From assembly GCF_016757215.1 (NCBI RefSeq), contig NZ_JAESIY010000005.1, forward strand, positions 310,001 to 374,000: 64,000 bases of DNA, written 5' to 3'. This document shows positions 51,768-62,338 of the stretch, piece after piece. Position numbers and translations under genes: made by a program. Each line of letters opens with the position of its first letter. Within the stretch, counting starts at the first letter, position 1. The notes under the pieces are model-generated. The model had not been told where the DNA came from, ran no database searches, and worked only from the letters and a program-made list of their open reading frames with translations. Origin of the DNA: Fulvivirga sediminis. Lineage in GTDB: Bacteria; Bacteroidota; Bacteroidia; Cytophagales; Cyclobacteriaceae.

Positions 51768-53180
51768 TTACAAAATAAATTCGCTCAAATCTTTATTAGT
51801 AATCAGCCCTACTAGTTTATCCTGCACCATTTCTCTGGTAATAACAATATTCGCATTCGGCCCTATCTTATCAGGAACATCGAATAAAAACTCGTTTAAT
51901 AACTGGCTCATTACCGTATGTAGCCTTCTGGCCCCAATATTTTCCACTTCTGTGTTTATCTGAAATGCCTTTTCTGCTATTTCTTCAAGGGCATCTTCCT
52001 GAAAAGTAAGCTTCACATTTTCAGAATCTAATAAGGCCTCATACTGCTTAGTCAAAGCATTTTTAGGTTCTTTTAATATATGATAAAAGTCTTCTTTAGT
52101 CAAGTTATCCAATTCTACCCTGATAGGGAACCTACCCTGAAGCTCTGGAATAAGATCTGAAGGCTTAGCCACATGAAAAGCTCCAGCTGCAATAAAGAGG
52201 ATATGATCTGTTCTTATTAACCCATATTTCGTATTAACAGTGCTACCTTCCACTATAGGTAATAGGTCTCGTTGCACTCCTTCTCTACTTACATCGGGGC
52301 CACCGCCACCTTTTTTACCAGAGCCACCAGCCGCAATTTTATCAATTTCATCTACAAAGATAATCCCTGTATTTTCTGCTTTCTGTATGGCCAGGTCTTT
52401 CACCTCATCCATATCAATAAGCTTAGCCGATTCTTCTTCAATAAGAATCTTTCTGGCTTCAGCAATAGTTACTTTGCGCTTCTTGCTCTTTTTAGGCATC
52501 ATTCCGCTAATCATCTCCTGAAGGTTAATCATAGATGATTCGTCCATCATACCTCCGCCTATCATGCCTACACCCGGGTTAGCCGGTTTCTTCACATTGA
52601 TGTCAATCTTGCGATCTTCTAACTCTCCATTTCTGATTTTCTCTCTAAACCGCTCTCTGGTTCTTTCATTAAGTTCACTATCAGTAGCAGGAAGTTCACC
52701 GGTTACTGTTTCAGTAGAAGCCGCATTTTTCACAGTGCCATTATCTCCTTTTATAGGTGGAATTAGAGCATCGAGAATAATATCTTCCACAATTTGCTCA
52801 GCTTTTAATTTCACCTCTTCTTTCTTTTCCGCCTTTACCAGATTAACCGATTGCTCCACAAGGTCTCTCACCATGCTCTCCACGTCACGGCCTACATAAC
52901 CTACTTCCGTAAACTTAGAAGCCTCTACTTTAGTAAAAGGAGCATTAGCTATTTTAGCTAGCCTGCGAGCTATCTCAGTTTTACCTACTCCTGTAGCACC
53001 TATCATTAATATATTATTAGGCACAATTTCACCCTGCATTTCACTCTTCACATTCATACGTCTCCATCTGTTTCGTAGGGCGATGGCTACATTTCTTTTG
53101 GCATCTTTTTGCCCGATAATGTATTTATCAAGCTCTTCCACTATCTGCCTGGGTGTGAAATATGTTTCCTGATTTATCAT
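51768..53180 (-). CDS. hslU: ATP-dependent protease ATPase subunit HslU
   Basis: 470 aa. YFTPRQIVEELDKYIIGQKDAKRNVAIA at the start, then Walker A GATGVGKTEIARRLA, the pore segment in EVGYVGRDVESM, a long I-domain (about 100-240), Walker B IIFVDEIDKIA and sensor RFPIRVEL. It unfolds substrates for the HslV peptidase. HslV is not next to it, unlike in many proteobacteria. It follows porQ by only a few bases on the same strand, forming lon-porQ-hslU. Confidence 0.97.
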   Translation of the reverse strand: MINQETYFTPRQIVEELDKYIIGQKDAKRNVAIALRNRWRRMNVKSEMQGEIVPNNILMIGATGVGKTEIARRLAKIANAPFTKVEASKFTEVGYVGRDVESMVRDLVEQSVNLVKAEKKEEVKLKAEQIVEDIILDALIPPIKGDNGTVKNAASTETVTGELPATDSELNERTRERFREKIRNGELEDRKIDINVKKPANPGVGMIGGGMMDESSMINLQEMISGMMPKKSKKRKVTIAEARKILIEEESAKLIDMDEVKDLAIQKAENTGIIFVDEIDKIAAGGSGKKGGGGPDVSREGVQRDLLPIVEGSTVNTKYGLIRTDHILFIAAGAFHVAKPSDLIPELQGRFPIRVELDNLTKEDFYHILKEPKNALTKQYEALLDSENVKLTFQEDALEEIAEKAFQINTEVENIGARRLHTVMSQLLNEFLFDVPDKIGPNANIVITREMVQDKLVGLITNKDLSEFIL

Positions 53181-53182
53181 AT

Positions 53183-54190
53183 CTAAATTTTTCTTTTTCT
53201 TAAAAATAAATTTGTGTTGGCAGTAATTGTAAAACTATTTGAAGCTCCTGCCGCATGATAGCCTCCTCGGCTATATGCAAACTCAAAGGCTTTTATTCTA
53301 AACATTAGTCCATAAGAAAAGCCAGCGCCATGAGCTCCATCTTCCAACCTGAGTTCCTCTCTTATTAAATGGTTATATCCTAACCGAAAATTCAGGTTTT
53401 TACTAATCAATAGTTCCGCTCCTACTACCACATGTCTAAAAACTTTATCGAAGGCGCTAGGAGAATCTTCACCCGCACCTCCTTTATAAATATCATTTTC
53501 TCTTGCCAGATTATACCCAGTAAAAGAGAACCTAAAAGGCATATGTTCAGGCTTAAAACTCACCCCTGTCTGCAAATCAAAAGGCAGTTTACTATTTGAG
53601 GTTTCTGTATAGTCACTGAACACCAGACCAATATTTTTAAACACCAGACCAGCCGTAAGGTTCAATGTAGGATGCTTGAATACGCCTCCCACATCCATTG
53701 CAAGAGCATTAGAACTGTAAGCATCTATACTTGAATTAACATATTTCAAGGTGGCTCCCATGGTGAAATTAGCTATTTGATGGCTCTTACCTATGTAAAT
53801 TACGGTTTCTCCTCCATGAAAGTCTCCTAAAGCCGCTCCTGTATTATCATAGCTATCAATATCTCCATATCCGAAATGATGAGTACCTATGTACCAGCTT
53901 CCCCACTTATCAAAATCATGTTTATAAGTAAAAGAAACAGCATTAACATCAGCGAAATAGGAGAGATAATTAAAAGAAATATATCCTCCCAAGCTATCTC
54001 CCACCGCTGCCGGGTTATTGTACAATAGATTAATATCTTCGTTGTATAAAGATACATTTACGCCTCCCAGTCCTGCTGCTCTGGCCGATGAAGGAACATT
54101 CATAAACTCAAAAGAACGACGGCCTCCCACCTGCCCATACGCTGTAAGGCAAGTAAAAAGAAGGCCGGCTATAATTATGATTTTGTTCAT
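53183..54190 (-). CDS. porQ: PorQ-like type IX secretion protein (PorV/PorQ family barrel)
   Basis: 335 aa from the ATG at 54190 (signal MNKIIIIAGLLFTCLTAYGQ); an upstream Met lies at 54202. The mature start RRSFEFMNVPSSARAAGLGGVNV and NNPAAV are the hallmark of the PorQ/PorV subgroup of FadL-like barrels in T9SS. The remainder alternates as beta-strands, including GATLKYVNSSIDAYSSNA. In T9SS, PorQ works with the PorU-PorV-PorZ attachment complex. It is placed between lon and hslU with very short gaps. Confidence 0.88.
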   Translation of the reverse strand: MNKIIIIAGLLFTCLTAYGQVGGRRSFEFMNVPSSARAAGLGGVNVSLYNEDINLLYNNPAAVGDSLGGYISFNYLSYFADVNAVSFTYKHDFDKWGSWYIGTHHFGYGDIDSYDNTGAALGDFHGGETVIYIGKSHQIANFTMGATLKYVNSSIDAYSSNALAMDVGGVFKHPTLNLTAGLVFKNIGLVFSDYTETSNSKLPFDLQTGVSFKPEHMPFRFSFTGYNLARENDIYKGGAGEDSPSAFDKVFRHVVVGAELLISKNLNFRLGYNHLIREELRLEDGAHGAGFSYGLMFRIKAFEFAYSRGGYHAAGASNSFTITANTNLFLRKRKI

Positions 54191-54213
54191 AAATGCTCCC
54201 AAGAAGATCTAAC

Positions 54214-56676
54214 TTATTCCTTATGAGTTGGATCGGTAAAGCTAAACTTCATAGTCCGCTTAACCTTCTCCTTTAAAAGAGCAATTTCTAATACTTCAGC
54301 AATGTTGCTTACGTAATTTATTTTCAGGTCTTTGATATAACGATCATCTATTTCCTCTATATCACGCTTATTTCTTTCAGATAGTATTATCTCTTTAATA
54401 CCAGCTCTTTTTGCAGCCAGAATTTTCTCCTTAATACCGCCTACAGGTAACACCTTCCCTCTTAGCGTAATCTCGCCTGTCATAGCCAGCTTATCTTTCA
54501 CCTTTCTCTGGGTGTAAATAGATGCTAATGAAGTAAGCATAGTAATACCGGCTGAAGGACCATCTTTCGGCACTGCTCCTGCAGGTACGTGTACATGCAA
54601 ATCATATTGATCAAAAGCTCGATGATCTATATCCAATGACTCGGCATTGGCTCTCAGGTAAGAGATAGCTGCCATGGCAGACTCCTTCATCACATCTCCC
54701 AGTTGTCCGGATAGTGTTAATTTGCCCTTTCCTTTACTCAGGCTGGATTCTATAAACAATATCTCTCCACCTACCTGGGTCCAAGCTAAACCAGTAACCA
54801 CACCTGCAATGTCATTACCTTGATAGAGCTCCTTATCATACCTTTCTCCACCCAATACCTTTACCACTTCTTCTGCTGTAATGGTTTCGTTATATTCCTC
54901 TTCCATGGCTATAGACTTTGCTACATGCCTTACCACAGAACCAAGGGTTCTTTCCAAACTCCGCACGCCAGACTCTCTTGTGTAGCCTTCAATAACCTTT
55001 TCAATAGCTTTTTTCTGAAAAGTAGCATCTTTAGATTTTAATCCATGCTCCTTTTTCTGTTTAGGAATCAGGTGTTTTTTAGCTATCTCCACCTTCTCTT
55101 CTTGCGTATAGCCTGATATTTCAATGATCTCCATCCTGTCTCTCAGGGCTGGGTGAATAGTTTCTAAAGAGTTAGCTGTGGCTATAAATAATACTTTAGA
55201 CAGATCATACTCTAACTCCAGATAGTTATCTACAAACTCACTATTTTGCTCTGGGTCTAAAACCTCAAGCAAAGCAGAAGCAGGGTCACCTCTAAAATCT
55301 GAGCTTACCTTATCAATTTCGTCTAAAATAAATACAGGGTTAGAAGATTTAGCCTTTTTAATATTTTGAATAACCTTCCCAGGAAGCGCCCCTACATAAG
55401 TTTTTCTATGACCTCTTATCTCCGCTTCATCGTGCACACCACCAAGTGACATTCTGACATATTTCCTTTTCAGTGCTTTAGCAATAGATCTACCCAAAGA
55501 GGTTTTACCTACTCCAGGAGGGCCATAAAGACATAAAATAGGCCCTTTCATATCTTGCTTCAGCTTAAGCACTGCCAAGTATTCAATTATTCTGTCCTTC
55601 ACTTTTTCCATTCCAAAGTGATCTTTGTCCAGAATTTTCTTAGCACGCTTGAGATCAAAGTCATCCTCAGTAAACTCATTCCATGGTAAATCCAGCATGA
55701 GTTCCACATAGTTCATAGCCACAGGATATTCTGCCGCCGCCGGGTTCATTCTTAATATCTTATCCAGCTCTTTGTTGAAATGAGTCGATACCTCATCAGG
55801 CCATTTTTTTTCTTCACCGCGCTTACGCAGTATTTCCACCTCCTGATCAGGACCATCATGCCCCAACTCATCTTGAAGCACCTTAATCTGCTGCCGGAGG
55901 TAATAATCTCTCTGCTGCTGATCGATATCGGTATGTACCTTCTTCTGTATATCATATTTCAGCTCCAAAAGCTGAATTTCCTTAAGCATATACTGAAGTA
56001 GTAAGGTAGCTCTTTCACTGCCGTCGTTTATTTCTAAAAGCTTTTGCTTGTCCGCAACTTCAGCATTGAGGTTAGAAGATAAAAAATGAGTAAGAAAGCC
56101 CAAATCATGAATATTATCCAATGCCATTTGCGCCTCCTGAGGTATTTCAGGGTTCAGCTTCAATATTTTAGAAGCGGCATCTTTCAAAGATTGAATAATC
56201 GCTTTAATCTCCTTCTCATCATCCTTAGGATAGGTGCTTGTTAAAAGCTCTATGCCCGCAGTGATATAAGGATCCTCTTGTTTAATCTCTTTTATAGAGA
56301 ACCTACTTTTACCTTGTATAATTATGGTAGTATTACCATCTGGCAATACGAGCATCTTTATAATCTTGGCTACAGTACCTATCTGATAAATATCATCAAC
56401 GGTAGGATCTTCAGTATTTATATTCTTTTGTGCTATAACCCCTATATATCTATCTCCCTGATAAGCATCCTTTACCAGTTTTATAGACTTTTTCCTTCCT
56501 ACAGTAATAGGAATTACTACCCCAGGAAACAGCACAGTATTCCTTATTGGCAGTATAGACACCTCTTCTGGGAGGTTATCCAGATCCTCTTTTGAACTTT
56601 CCTCTGGATTAATAAGTTGTATTAAGTCATCTGAGTCGTCCTGCACTAGATCTGAAAAAAATAATTTATTGAACAT
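54214..56676 (-). CDS. lon: ATP-dependent protease Lon
   Basis: 820 aa. The N-terminal substrate domain ([20 protein letters not shown]), the AAA+ module with Walker [10 protein letters not shown] (385-393), Walker [19 protein letters not shown], and the proteolytic domain with catalytic Ser708 in [11 protein letters not shown] and the partner Lys about 43 residues later in [17 protein letters not shown]. It degrades misfolded and regulatory proteins. An N-terminal extension of about 40 acidic residues is common in the phylum. First gene of the lon-porQ-hslU run. Confidence 0.98.
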   Translation of the reverse strand: MFNKLFFSDLVQDDSDDLIQLINPEESSKEDLDNLPEEVSILPIRNTVLFPGVVIPITVGRKKSIKLVKDAYQGDRYIGVIAQKNINTEDPTVDDIYQIGTVAKIIKMLVLPDGNTTIIIQGKSRFSIKEIKQEDPYITAGIELLTSTYPKDDEKEIKAIIQSLKDAASKILKLNPEIPQEAQMALDNIHDLGFLTHFLSSNLNAEVADKQKLLEINDGSERATLLLQYMLKEIQLLELKYDIQKKVHTDIDQQQRDYYLRQQIKVLQDELGHDGPDQEVEILRKRGEEKKWPDEVSTHFNKELDKILRMNPAAAEYPVAMNYVELMLDLPWNEFTEDDFDLKRAKKILDKDHFGMEKVKDRIIEYLAVLKLKQDMKGPILCLYGPPGVGKTSLGRSIAKALKRKYVRMSLGGVHDEAEIRGHRKTYVGALPGKVIQNIKKAKSSNPVFILDEIDKVSSDFRGDPASALLEVLDPEQNSEFVDNYLELEYDLSKVLFIATANSLETIHPALRDRMEIIEISGYTQEEKVEIAKKHLIPKQKKEHGLKSKDATFQKKAIEKVIEGYTRESGVRSLERTLGSVVRHVAKSIAMEEEYNETITAEEVVKVLGGERYDKELYQGNDIAGVVTGLAWTQVGGEILFIESSLSKGKGKLTLSGQLGDVMKESAMAAISYLRANAESLDIDHRAFDQYDLHVHVPAGAVPKDGPSAGITMLTSLASIYTQRKVKDKLAMTGEITLRGKVLPVGGIKEKILAAKRAGIKEIILSERNKRDIEEIDDRYIKDLKINYVSNIAEVLEIALLKEKVKRTMKFSFTDPTHKE

Positions 56677-56864
56677 ATATATGTTGTCTTAAATACTTTA
56701 ATATGCCAAAATGACACATTATTAATACAAATTTCCTAAATTTCGGATTGATCCATTAAAGGTCAATAGCTATGCCAAAAAACATTTTTTAAACTCATTT
56801 GAAAAAATTACTTTCCTATAACAAACTTAGGTTCAACACTACTAAGAAGAGGTGGTTGACGTGG

Positions 56865-58829
56865 ATGAATCGAGGAGGTTTAATTATAATTATTATTACC
56901 TTCTTTCATAGTGTTGCATTTAACCAGGTTCATAAATCAGGGGGTGTACTTGCTGTTAACGACTCAGTGTCAAGTTTTAGTGACTCTGATCTTTTTAACT
57001 TCCCTAACATGAACAAGGTGCCTTATTATTACAATGAAAGCAAGCTAAAATCCATAAAAAAACTTCACGAACAAAAGGATTGGGAAAAGCTCTATCCGGC
57101 ACTCAGAGCCTATGTAAAAAACTTTGGTGTCATGAACTTTTACCGTGATACCTACTGGCTATGGCAGCTAGCCAAATTGACTGAAATAGAAGGCAATGCG
57201 GAAGAAGCCACACTACTCTATAAGCTGGTGCTTAAACACCACAGAGAAGATATTGACATCAATGAAATTGAAACCTATTACGACTCCCTAACCATCAACG
57301 AGAAAGATTATTACGTGCCTTTAAAGTATTACTACGAACTGGTAGATTACAGAAAAGAAGTAGATACGCTCATTCCACCACGCAGTGTGCTTCTCAATAT
57401 GGGAGACATTGTAAACTCAGAACTGTCAGACTATGCACCTACATTGAGTTCTAATGACGATGTATTAATATTTACTTCTAAAAGGAATTCACATTTCCGC
57501 GGAGTTGATCCGGTTAATGACGAAGATCTTTTTATGACAAGATATGAGTATAATGGTTGGAATAAGGCTACTGATCTTAAAAAACTCAACACTCAATACA
57601 ATGAGGGCTCTGCCACGTTAAGCAAAGATGGCAAAACACTATTTTTTGCCAGGTGTAATTCCCCTGATTCATACGGAGATTGTGACTTATTCGTAAGTCA
57701 CCTGCAAGAAGACAGCACCTGGGGAGTAGCTACTAATTTAGGTCCTGATATCAACAGCATTACCTGGGATTCACACCCTTCACTATCTCACAATGAAGAT
57801 ACTCTTTATTTTGCCTCTGACAGAATAGGAGGCTTTGGCCTTTCTGATATTTATTACAGCATTAAAGATGATGTAAATGGCAAATGGGGTAAAGCCAAAA
57901 ACATGGGACCTATAATTAATACCAGGAACTCTGAAGTAAGCCCATTTTTCCATCACAAAAGGCATGTACTATATTTCAGCTCTAATGGACAGAACCTTAA
58001 TTTTGGAGAATTTGACATCTACAAGTCCTACTACTCTAATGGCAACTGGACTGAACCTCAAAATATTGGCCCTTTAGTTAATGGCCCAGGCAGTGAATTC
58101 TACTTCACTATAGACTCCAAGTCTGAGAATCTATACTATGCTAGATCTGTAAAAGACAACATGCTCAACCTGGATCTATATTCATTCCCTGTGCCCATGG
58201 GGGCACAGCCAGGGGCTACTACCAAAGTAACCGGCTCCCTAACCGACGAACAAACAGGTAAGCCTTTTAAGGGCATTGTATCTATCATTGATCTCGACAA
58301 TGGTATAGAGGTGGCTCCAAAATTTTTAAGACCAGATGGCAGCTTTGAGTTCAACCTTATCAATAACAACAACTACCTACTCATTATTCAGGGAGAAGAA
58401 TTCTTCAGAATAGAAGAAATTTTTTATCTGGATGGAGAGATGGAGATGCATAGAACTACCAGCCCGATCTCCAGTAAAATCAAATTCCAATCTATGGAAT
58501 TTGAAGAAAACAAAGCGGACCTCACCACACCTATGTATGGTGATTTAGATAAAATAGCTGATTTTATGCTAGACAATCCTAGCATCAACCTCCGGATAAA
58601 TGGCCATACTGATTCTGATGGAAAAGAAGATTTCAATCTGAAACTATCTCAGGACAGAGCTGATATTATAAAAGAATACCTGGTGCATTTTGGTGGCGTG
58701 GAAGAAGGACGAATTACAGCTAAAGGTTATGGTAGTTCTAAACCCATAGTGAAAGAGGTAACTCAAGCCGACAAGCATCTTAACAGAAGGGTAGAATTTC
58801 AAATATACAGAGATAACGAAGAACAATAA
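56865..58829 (+). CDS. OmpA-family envelope protein with PD40 propeller (PorE-like)
   Basis: 654 aa from the ATG at 56865 (MNRGGLIIIIITFFHSVAFNQ, a signal peptide); a TTG start at 56799 would add 22 residues. A TPR-like region (about 60-160) is followed by WD40-like PD40 repeats (YAPTLSSNDDVLIFTSKRN, SATLSKDGKTLFFARCN, HPSLSHNEDTLYFASDR), a short carboxypeptidase-regulatory-like domain, and a C-terminal OmpA domain that binds peptidoglycan (NLRINGHTDSDGKEDFNLKL, RVEFQIYRD). This architecture matches PorE/SprE-neighbour proteins linked to T9SS. Divergent from lon. Confidence 0.85.
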   Translation: MNRGGLIIIIITFFHSVAFNQVHKSGGVLAVNDSVSSFSDSDLFNFPNMNKVPYYYNESKLKSIKKLHEQKDWEKLYPALRAYVKNFGVMNFYRDTYWLWQLAKLTEIEGNAEEATLLYKLVLKHHREDIDINEIETYYDSLTINEKDYYVPLKYYYELVDYRKEVDTLIPPRSVLLNMGDIVNSELSDYAPTLSSNDDVLIFTSKRNSHFRGVDPVNDEDLFMTRYEYNGWNKATDLKKLNTQYNEGSATLSKDGKTLFFARCNSPDSYGDCDLFVSHLQEDSTWGVATNLGPDINSITWDSHPSLSHNEDTLYFASDRIGGFGLSDIYYSIKDDVNGKWGKAKNMGPIINTRNSEVSPFFHHKRHVLYFSSNGQNLNFGEFDIYKSYYSNGNWTEPQNIGPLVNGPGSEFYFTIDSKSENLYYARSVKDNMLNLDLYSFPVPMGAQPGATTKVTGSLTDEQTGKPFKGIVSIIDLDNGIEVAPKFLRPDGSFEFNLINNNNYLLIIQGEEFFRIEEIFYLDGEMEMHRTTSPISSKIKFQSMEFEENKADLTTPMYGDLDKIADFMLDNPSINLRINGHTDSDGKEDFNLKLSQDRADIIKEYLVHFGGVEEGRITAKGYGSSKPIVKEVTQADKHLNRRVEFQIYRDNEEQ

Positions 58830-58833
58830 GAAA

Positions 58834-58855
58834 AGGGTTGCTTTTCAGCAACCCT
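58834..58855. terminator. Terminator hairpin
   Basis: AGGGTTGCT-tttc-AGCAACCCT between the OmpA-family gene and the converging azoreductase gene, with an A run on the left. Confidence 0.78.
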
Positions 58856-58881
58856 TCATAAATTATATATCTATCTTAAGA

Positions 58882-59481
58882 TTATACCTCTACTGAGTTA
58901 ATACCATTTTCTAATGCTGTTTCCTTTAATTCGGGCACTGCTGTACCTTCAACTCTGAAAACTGTCACATCATCCATTCCCAAGAATCCAAGAATAGTTT
59001 TCAAATAAGGAGTTACAAAGTCAAGCGCAGCAAAATCTCCCTCAGAATAAACCCCACCAGAAGCCATAGCAACATAAACTTTTTTACCTTTCACTAACCC
59101 TTCAGGACCAGTTTCAGTATAACGGAAAGTTACGCCGGCTTTAGCAATATGATCTATCCATGCTTTCAGGTTAGAAGGTATCCCGAAATTATAAAGAGGT
59201 GCATCAATCACTATTATATCAGCATCCATAACCTCTTCAATCGCGTCATCAGAAAGTTTAGCACTTTCTTGTTGCTCTGCAGTTCTATCTGGTTGAGGAG
59301 TAAACATAGCTCCTACAATCTCACCATCAATATGAGGAAAATCACTATTAGCTACATCTCTTTCTATCACTGAATGCTCAGCATCCTTCTCCTTTAATTT
59401 AGCGACAATAGCGTCACCTAATTTTGCACTAAAAGCTTCTTCTCCTCTGAAACTAGATTTAATTCTTAAAACTTTGCTCAT
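58882..59481 (-). CDS. azoR: FMN-dependent NADH-azoreductase
   Basis: 199 aa of the flavodoxin-like AzoR/NQO family. Opening VLRIKSSFRGEEAFSAKLGDA (FMN phosphate site), central IIVIDAPLYNFGIPSNLKAWIDH, and KKVYVAMASGGVYSEGD are diagnostic. It reduces quinones and azo compounds with NAD(P)H. Monocistronic. The 150-bp gap to tsf holds the tsf terminator. Confidence 0.93.
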   Translation of the reverse strand: MSKVLRIKSSFRGEEAFSAKLGDAIVAKLKEKDAEHSVIERDVANSDFPHIDGEIVGAMFTPQPDRTAEQQESAKLSDDAIEEVMDADIIVIDAPLYNFGIPSNLKAWIDHIAKAGVTFRYTETGPEGLVKGKKVYVAMASGGVYSEGDFAALDFVTPYLKTILGFLGMDDVTVFRVEGTAVPELKETALENGINSVEV

Positions 59482-59575
59482 AACTAAAAATTCAATGTTT
59501 AAACAAAGATATCAATTTCATTGATTTTTTACAAGCTTTTATCACTCTTATAAACCAACTCTTACATCAGCCAAT

Positions 59576-59609
59576 AAAAAAAGGCCAAATCTTTACAGAA
59601 ATGGCCTCT
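59576..59609 (-). terminator. Terminator of the rplM-rpsI-rpsB-tsf operon
   Basis: On the minus strand AGGCCA pairs with TGGCCT, followed by eight T. Located about 25 bp beyond the tsf stop. Confidence 0.7.
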
Positions 59610-59631
59610 AGGTATTTTTAAGATAAATAAC

Positions 59632-60462
59632 TTATCCGATAGATACTCTTTTAAATTCAGATACCGTTAACCCTTTGCTAACAGTATCTAAGTATTTAGC
59701 TACAGTTACAGAGCTATCTTTTACAAATTGCTGATTTAACAAAGTATTATCTTTGTAAAATCTTTCTAGCTTACCAGCAGCGATCTTCTCAATAATTGCC
59801 TCTGGCTTACCTTCTGCACGAGCTTGCTCTTTACCAATTTCTAACTCCTTCTCTACAGTAGAAGCATCAACACCCTCTTTATCAACCGCTACAGGGTTCA
59901 TAGCAGCTATTTGCATACCTACATCTTTACCTGCTTCTTGTACATCTGCTCCGTTAACTCCTTTTAGAGAAACAAGAACACCTAATTTACTTCCTGCATG
60001 GATATATGGTACTACAGCCTCACCATCTACAATTATGTACTCGCTTATTTCGATTTTTTCACCGATTTTACCAACAAGTTCAGTAATCTTCTCCTCTACA
60101 GTAACATCACCAATTTTTTCAGCTTTAAGAGCCTCCACATTGGCAGGAGCTTTATCAAAGGCCACGTCAAGAATAGCGTTACCTAAGTTTAAGAACTCTT
60201 CGTTTTTACCTACGAAGTCAGTCTCACAGTTTAATGCGATCAGAATACCTTTAGTACCTTCAGCATTGGTCTTAACGAAGACAGATCCTTCTGTAACTTC
60301 TCTATCAGCACGAGAAGCAGACACTTTTTGGCCTTTTTTTCTTAGAAGGTCAATTGCTTGATCAAAATCACCATCAGCTTCAGTCAGTGCCTTTTTACAG
60401 TCCATCATTCCGGCACCGGTCATTTGCCTTAGCTTATTTACGTCTTTCGCTGTAATAGCCAT
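59632..60462 (-). CDS. tsf: Translation elongation factor Ts
   Basis: 276 aa. The N-terminal UBA-like region AITAKDVNKLRQMTGAGMMDCKKAL and the exchange motif NCETDFVGKNEEF are canonical. It recycles EF-Tu-GDP. Last gene of the L13-S9-S2-EF-Ts operon. A terminator-like hairpin separates it from rpsB. Confidence 0.98.
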   Translation of the reverse strand: MAITAKDVNKLRQMTGAGMMDCKKALTEADGDFDQAIDLLRKKGQKVSASRADREVTEGSVFVKTNAEGTKGILIALNCETDFVGKNEEFLNLGNAILDVAFDKAPANVEALKAEKIGDVTVEEKITELVGKIGEKIEISEYIIVDGEAVVPYIHAGSKLGVLVSLKGVNGADVQEAGKDVGMQIAAMNPVAVDKEGVDASTVEKELEIGKEQARAEGKPEAIIEKIAAGKLERFYKDNTLLNQQFVKDSSVTVAKYLDTVSKGLTVSEFKRVSIG

Positions 60463-60502
60463 AGTTTTCTAATTTATAAATGCTTAAAGTTAATTTAGTC
60501 CA

Positions 60503-60545
60503 TAAAAAAATTGAACATCAGTGTAAATCCAATGTTCAACTTTTT
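60503..60545 (-). terminator. Terminator-like hairpin between rpsB and tsf
   Basis: On the minus strand GTTGAACAT pairs with ATGTTCAA(T) around a 13-nt loop and is followed by seven T. It would allow partial termination after rpsB. Confidence 0.65.
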
Positions 60546-60570
60546 CCTTTTCAATATATATCTATTTTTT

Positions 60571-61341
60571 TTACTTCTCTGCAGTCTCGTTTTCGTCAAC
60601 CTGTTTCTTAGCTTCCTCTTCCTTCTTCAAGTTAGCTTCCTCTTTATCTTTCTTTCTCTCCATAAGACCTTCTTCTACAATCTTACCCACATACTGAGTA
60701 ATTAAAGAGATAGATTTGAAAGCATCGTCGTTTGCAGGTATAGGGAAGTCAACACCAGTAGGATCAGAGTTAGTATCCACCATTGCAAATACAGGGATAT
60801 TCAATTTCTGAGCTTCTTTCACCGCAATGTGTTCTCTTTTCACATCAATAACGAATAAAGCTGCAGGCAATCTATTAAGGTCAGAGATACCACCTAAAAC
60901 TCTTTCAAGTTTTTCTTTCTCTCTAGAAACCATTAATCTTTCCCTTTTCGCAAGGTTTTGGTAAGCTTCATCTTTCATCATTTTATCAATTGAAGACATT
61001 TTCTTCAATGATTTTCTGATAGTAGCAAAGTTAGTTAACATACCACCTAACCATCTGTCGGTTACGAAAGGCATGTTTAACCTTTTAGCTTCAGCGTTAA
61101 CTACGTCTTGAGCTTGTTTTTTAGTTGCTACAAAAAGAATTTTTCTTCCTGATCTTACTATGTTCTTAAGCGCATAAGATGCTTTGTCGAGGCACTCAAG
61201 GGTCTTATTTAAATCAATAATGTGGATCCCATTCCTTTCCATGAAAATGTACTGAGCCATTCTAGGATCCCACTTTCTCGTTAAGTGTCCGAAGTGAACA
61301 CCAGCATCAAGTAAGTCTTTATATTCTAATTTATCTGCCAT
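60571..61341 (-). CDS. rpsB: 30S ribosomal protein S2
   Basis: 256 aa. LEYKDLLDAGVHFGHLTRKWDPRM and FVTDRWLGGMLTNFATIRKS are typical of S2, as is IPVFAMVDTNSDPTGVDFPI. A lysine- and glutamate-rich tail of about 30 residues follows the conserved part, common in Bacteroidota. It starts 42 bp after rpsI. Confidence 0.98.
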   Translation of the reverse strand: MADKLEYKDLLDAGVHFGHLTRKWDPRMAQYIFMERNGIHIIDLNKTLECLDKASYALKNIVRSGRKILFVATKKQAQDVVNAEAKRLNMPFVTDRWLGGMLTNFATIRKSLKKMSSIDKMMKDEAYQNLAKRERLMVSREKEKLERVLGGISDLNRLPAALFVIDVKREHIAVKEAQKLNIPVFAMVDTNSDPTGVDFPIPANDDAFKSISLITQYVGKIVEEGLMERKKDKEEANLKKEEEAKKQVDENETAEK

Positions 61342-61383
61342 TATAATATTTTTTCTCGGTTGTAAAATTACAATCCCTAAGCA

Positions 61384-61770
61384 TTAACGCTTACTGAACT
61401 GGAATTTTCTTCTCGCTTTTCTACGACCGTATTTCTTTCTTTCCACCATTCTTGGGTCTCTAGTAAGGAAACCTTCTTTCTTAAGTGGAGGTCTGAATTC
61501 AGTATCGATATCTACTAAACCTCTAGACACTGCCAAACGGATAGCTTCGGCTTGTCCTGCAGGACCACCTCCATCAACATTTACTTTGATATCATAAGAT
61601 CCGTCTACCTCAACAATGTTAAGAGGCTGTCTTACGATAGTTCGTAGAATCTCAGAAGGAAAGTAATCTTCTAAAGTTCTATTGTTAACGGTGATCTCAC
61701 CATTTCCAGCAGTCATATAAATTCTGGCTACTGAAGTTTTTCTTCTTCCTATTGAACTTATTACTTCCAT
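61384..61770 (-). CDS. rpsI: 30S ribosomal protein S9
   Basis: 128 aa from the ATG at 61770; a TTG one codon upstream is not needed. ISSIGRRKTSVARIYM at the start and the basic C-terminus KKYGRRKARRKFQFSKR, which reaches the P-site tRNA, are both present. It starts three bases after the rplM stop codon, so the genes are coupled. Confidence 0.98.
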   Translation of the reverse strand: MEVISSIGRRKTSVARIYMTAGNGEITVNNRTLEDYFPSEILRTIVRQPLNIVEVDGSYDIKVNVDGGGPAGQAEAIRLAVSRGLVDIDTEFRPPLKKEGFLTRDPRMVERKKYGRRKARRKFQFSKR

Positions 61771-61773
61771 CAA

Positions 61774-62217
61774 TTAAAATTTAATTTCTTTTGGTTGTTG
61801 CGCTTCATGCGGATGTTCTGCACCCTCATACACGTATAAATTTTTAAATATGGCGCGTCCAAGTCTTCCTTTTGGAAGCATCCCTCTTACGGCTCTTTCT
61901 ACCAATATTCTTGAAGACTTTGCCATCAATTCTTTAGGAGTAGCAGAGCGCTGTCCTCCCGGATATCCGGTGTGTGACACATAAACCTTATCGGTCCATT
62001 TCTTACCGGTAAGCCTGATCTTATCTGCATTGATAATGATTACATTATCACCACAATCTACATTAGGAGTGAATCCAGGCTTGTTTTTCCCTCTAATTAC
62101 TTTCGCAACCTCACTGGCCAACCTTCCAAGAACTTTAGAATCAGCATCTACGATGATCCATTCTTTGTTAACGGTTGCCTTGTTAGCCGAAACTGTCTTA
62201 TAACTTAAAGTATCCAC
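61774..62217 (-). CDS. rplM: 50S ribosomal protein L13
   Basis: 147 aa. WIIVDADSKVLGRLASEVAK, VDCGDNVIIINADKIRLTGK and MLPKGRLGR are the L13 signatures. First gene of the rplM-rpsI-rpsB-tsf operon, with a 120-bp leader that shows no recognisable regulatory RNA. Confidence 0.98.
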   Translation of the reverse strand: MDTLSYKTVSANKATVNKEWIIVDADSKVLGRLASEVAKVIRGKNKPGFTPNVDCGDNVIIINADKIRLTGKKWTDKVYVSHTGYPGGQRSATPKELMAKSSRILVERAVRGMLPKGRLGRAIFKNLYVYEGAEHPHEAQQPKEIKF

Positions 62218-62338
62218 GCTATAAAAGCTTTATTTTTTTTTGAAATAGATATTTTCTCCTTGAAAAAGGAACGCAAAGATAGAAGTATAAATTTTCATAT
62301 GCAACATCGGTACATAAATATTTACATACTTCCGCTTT

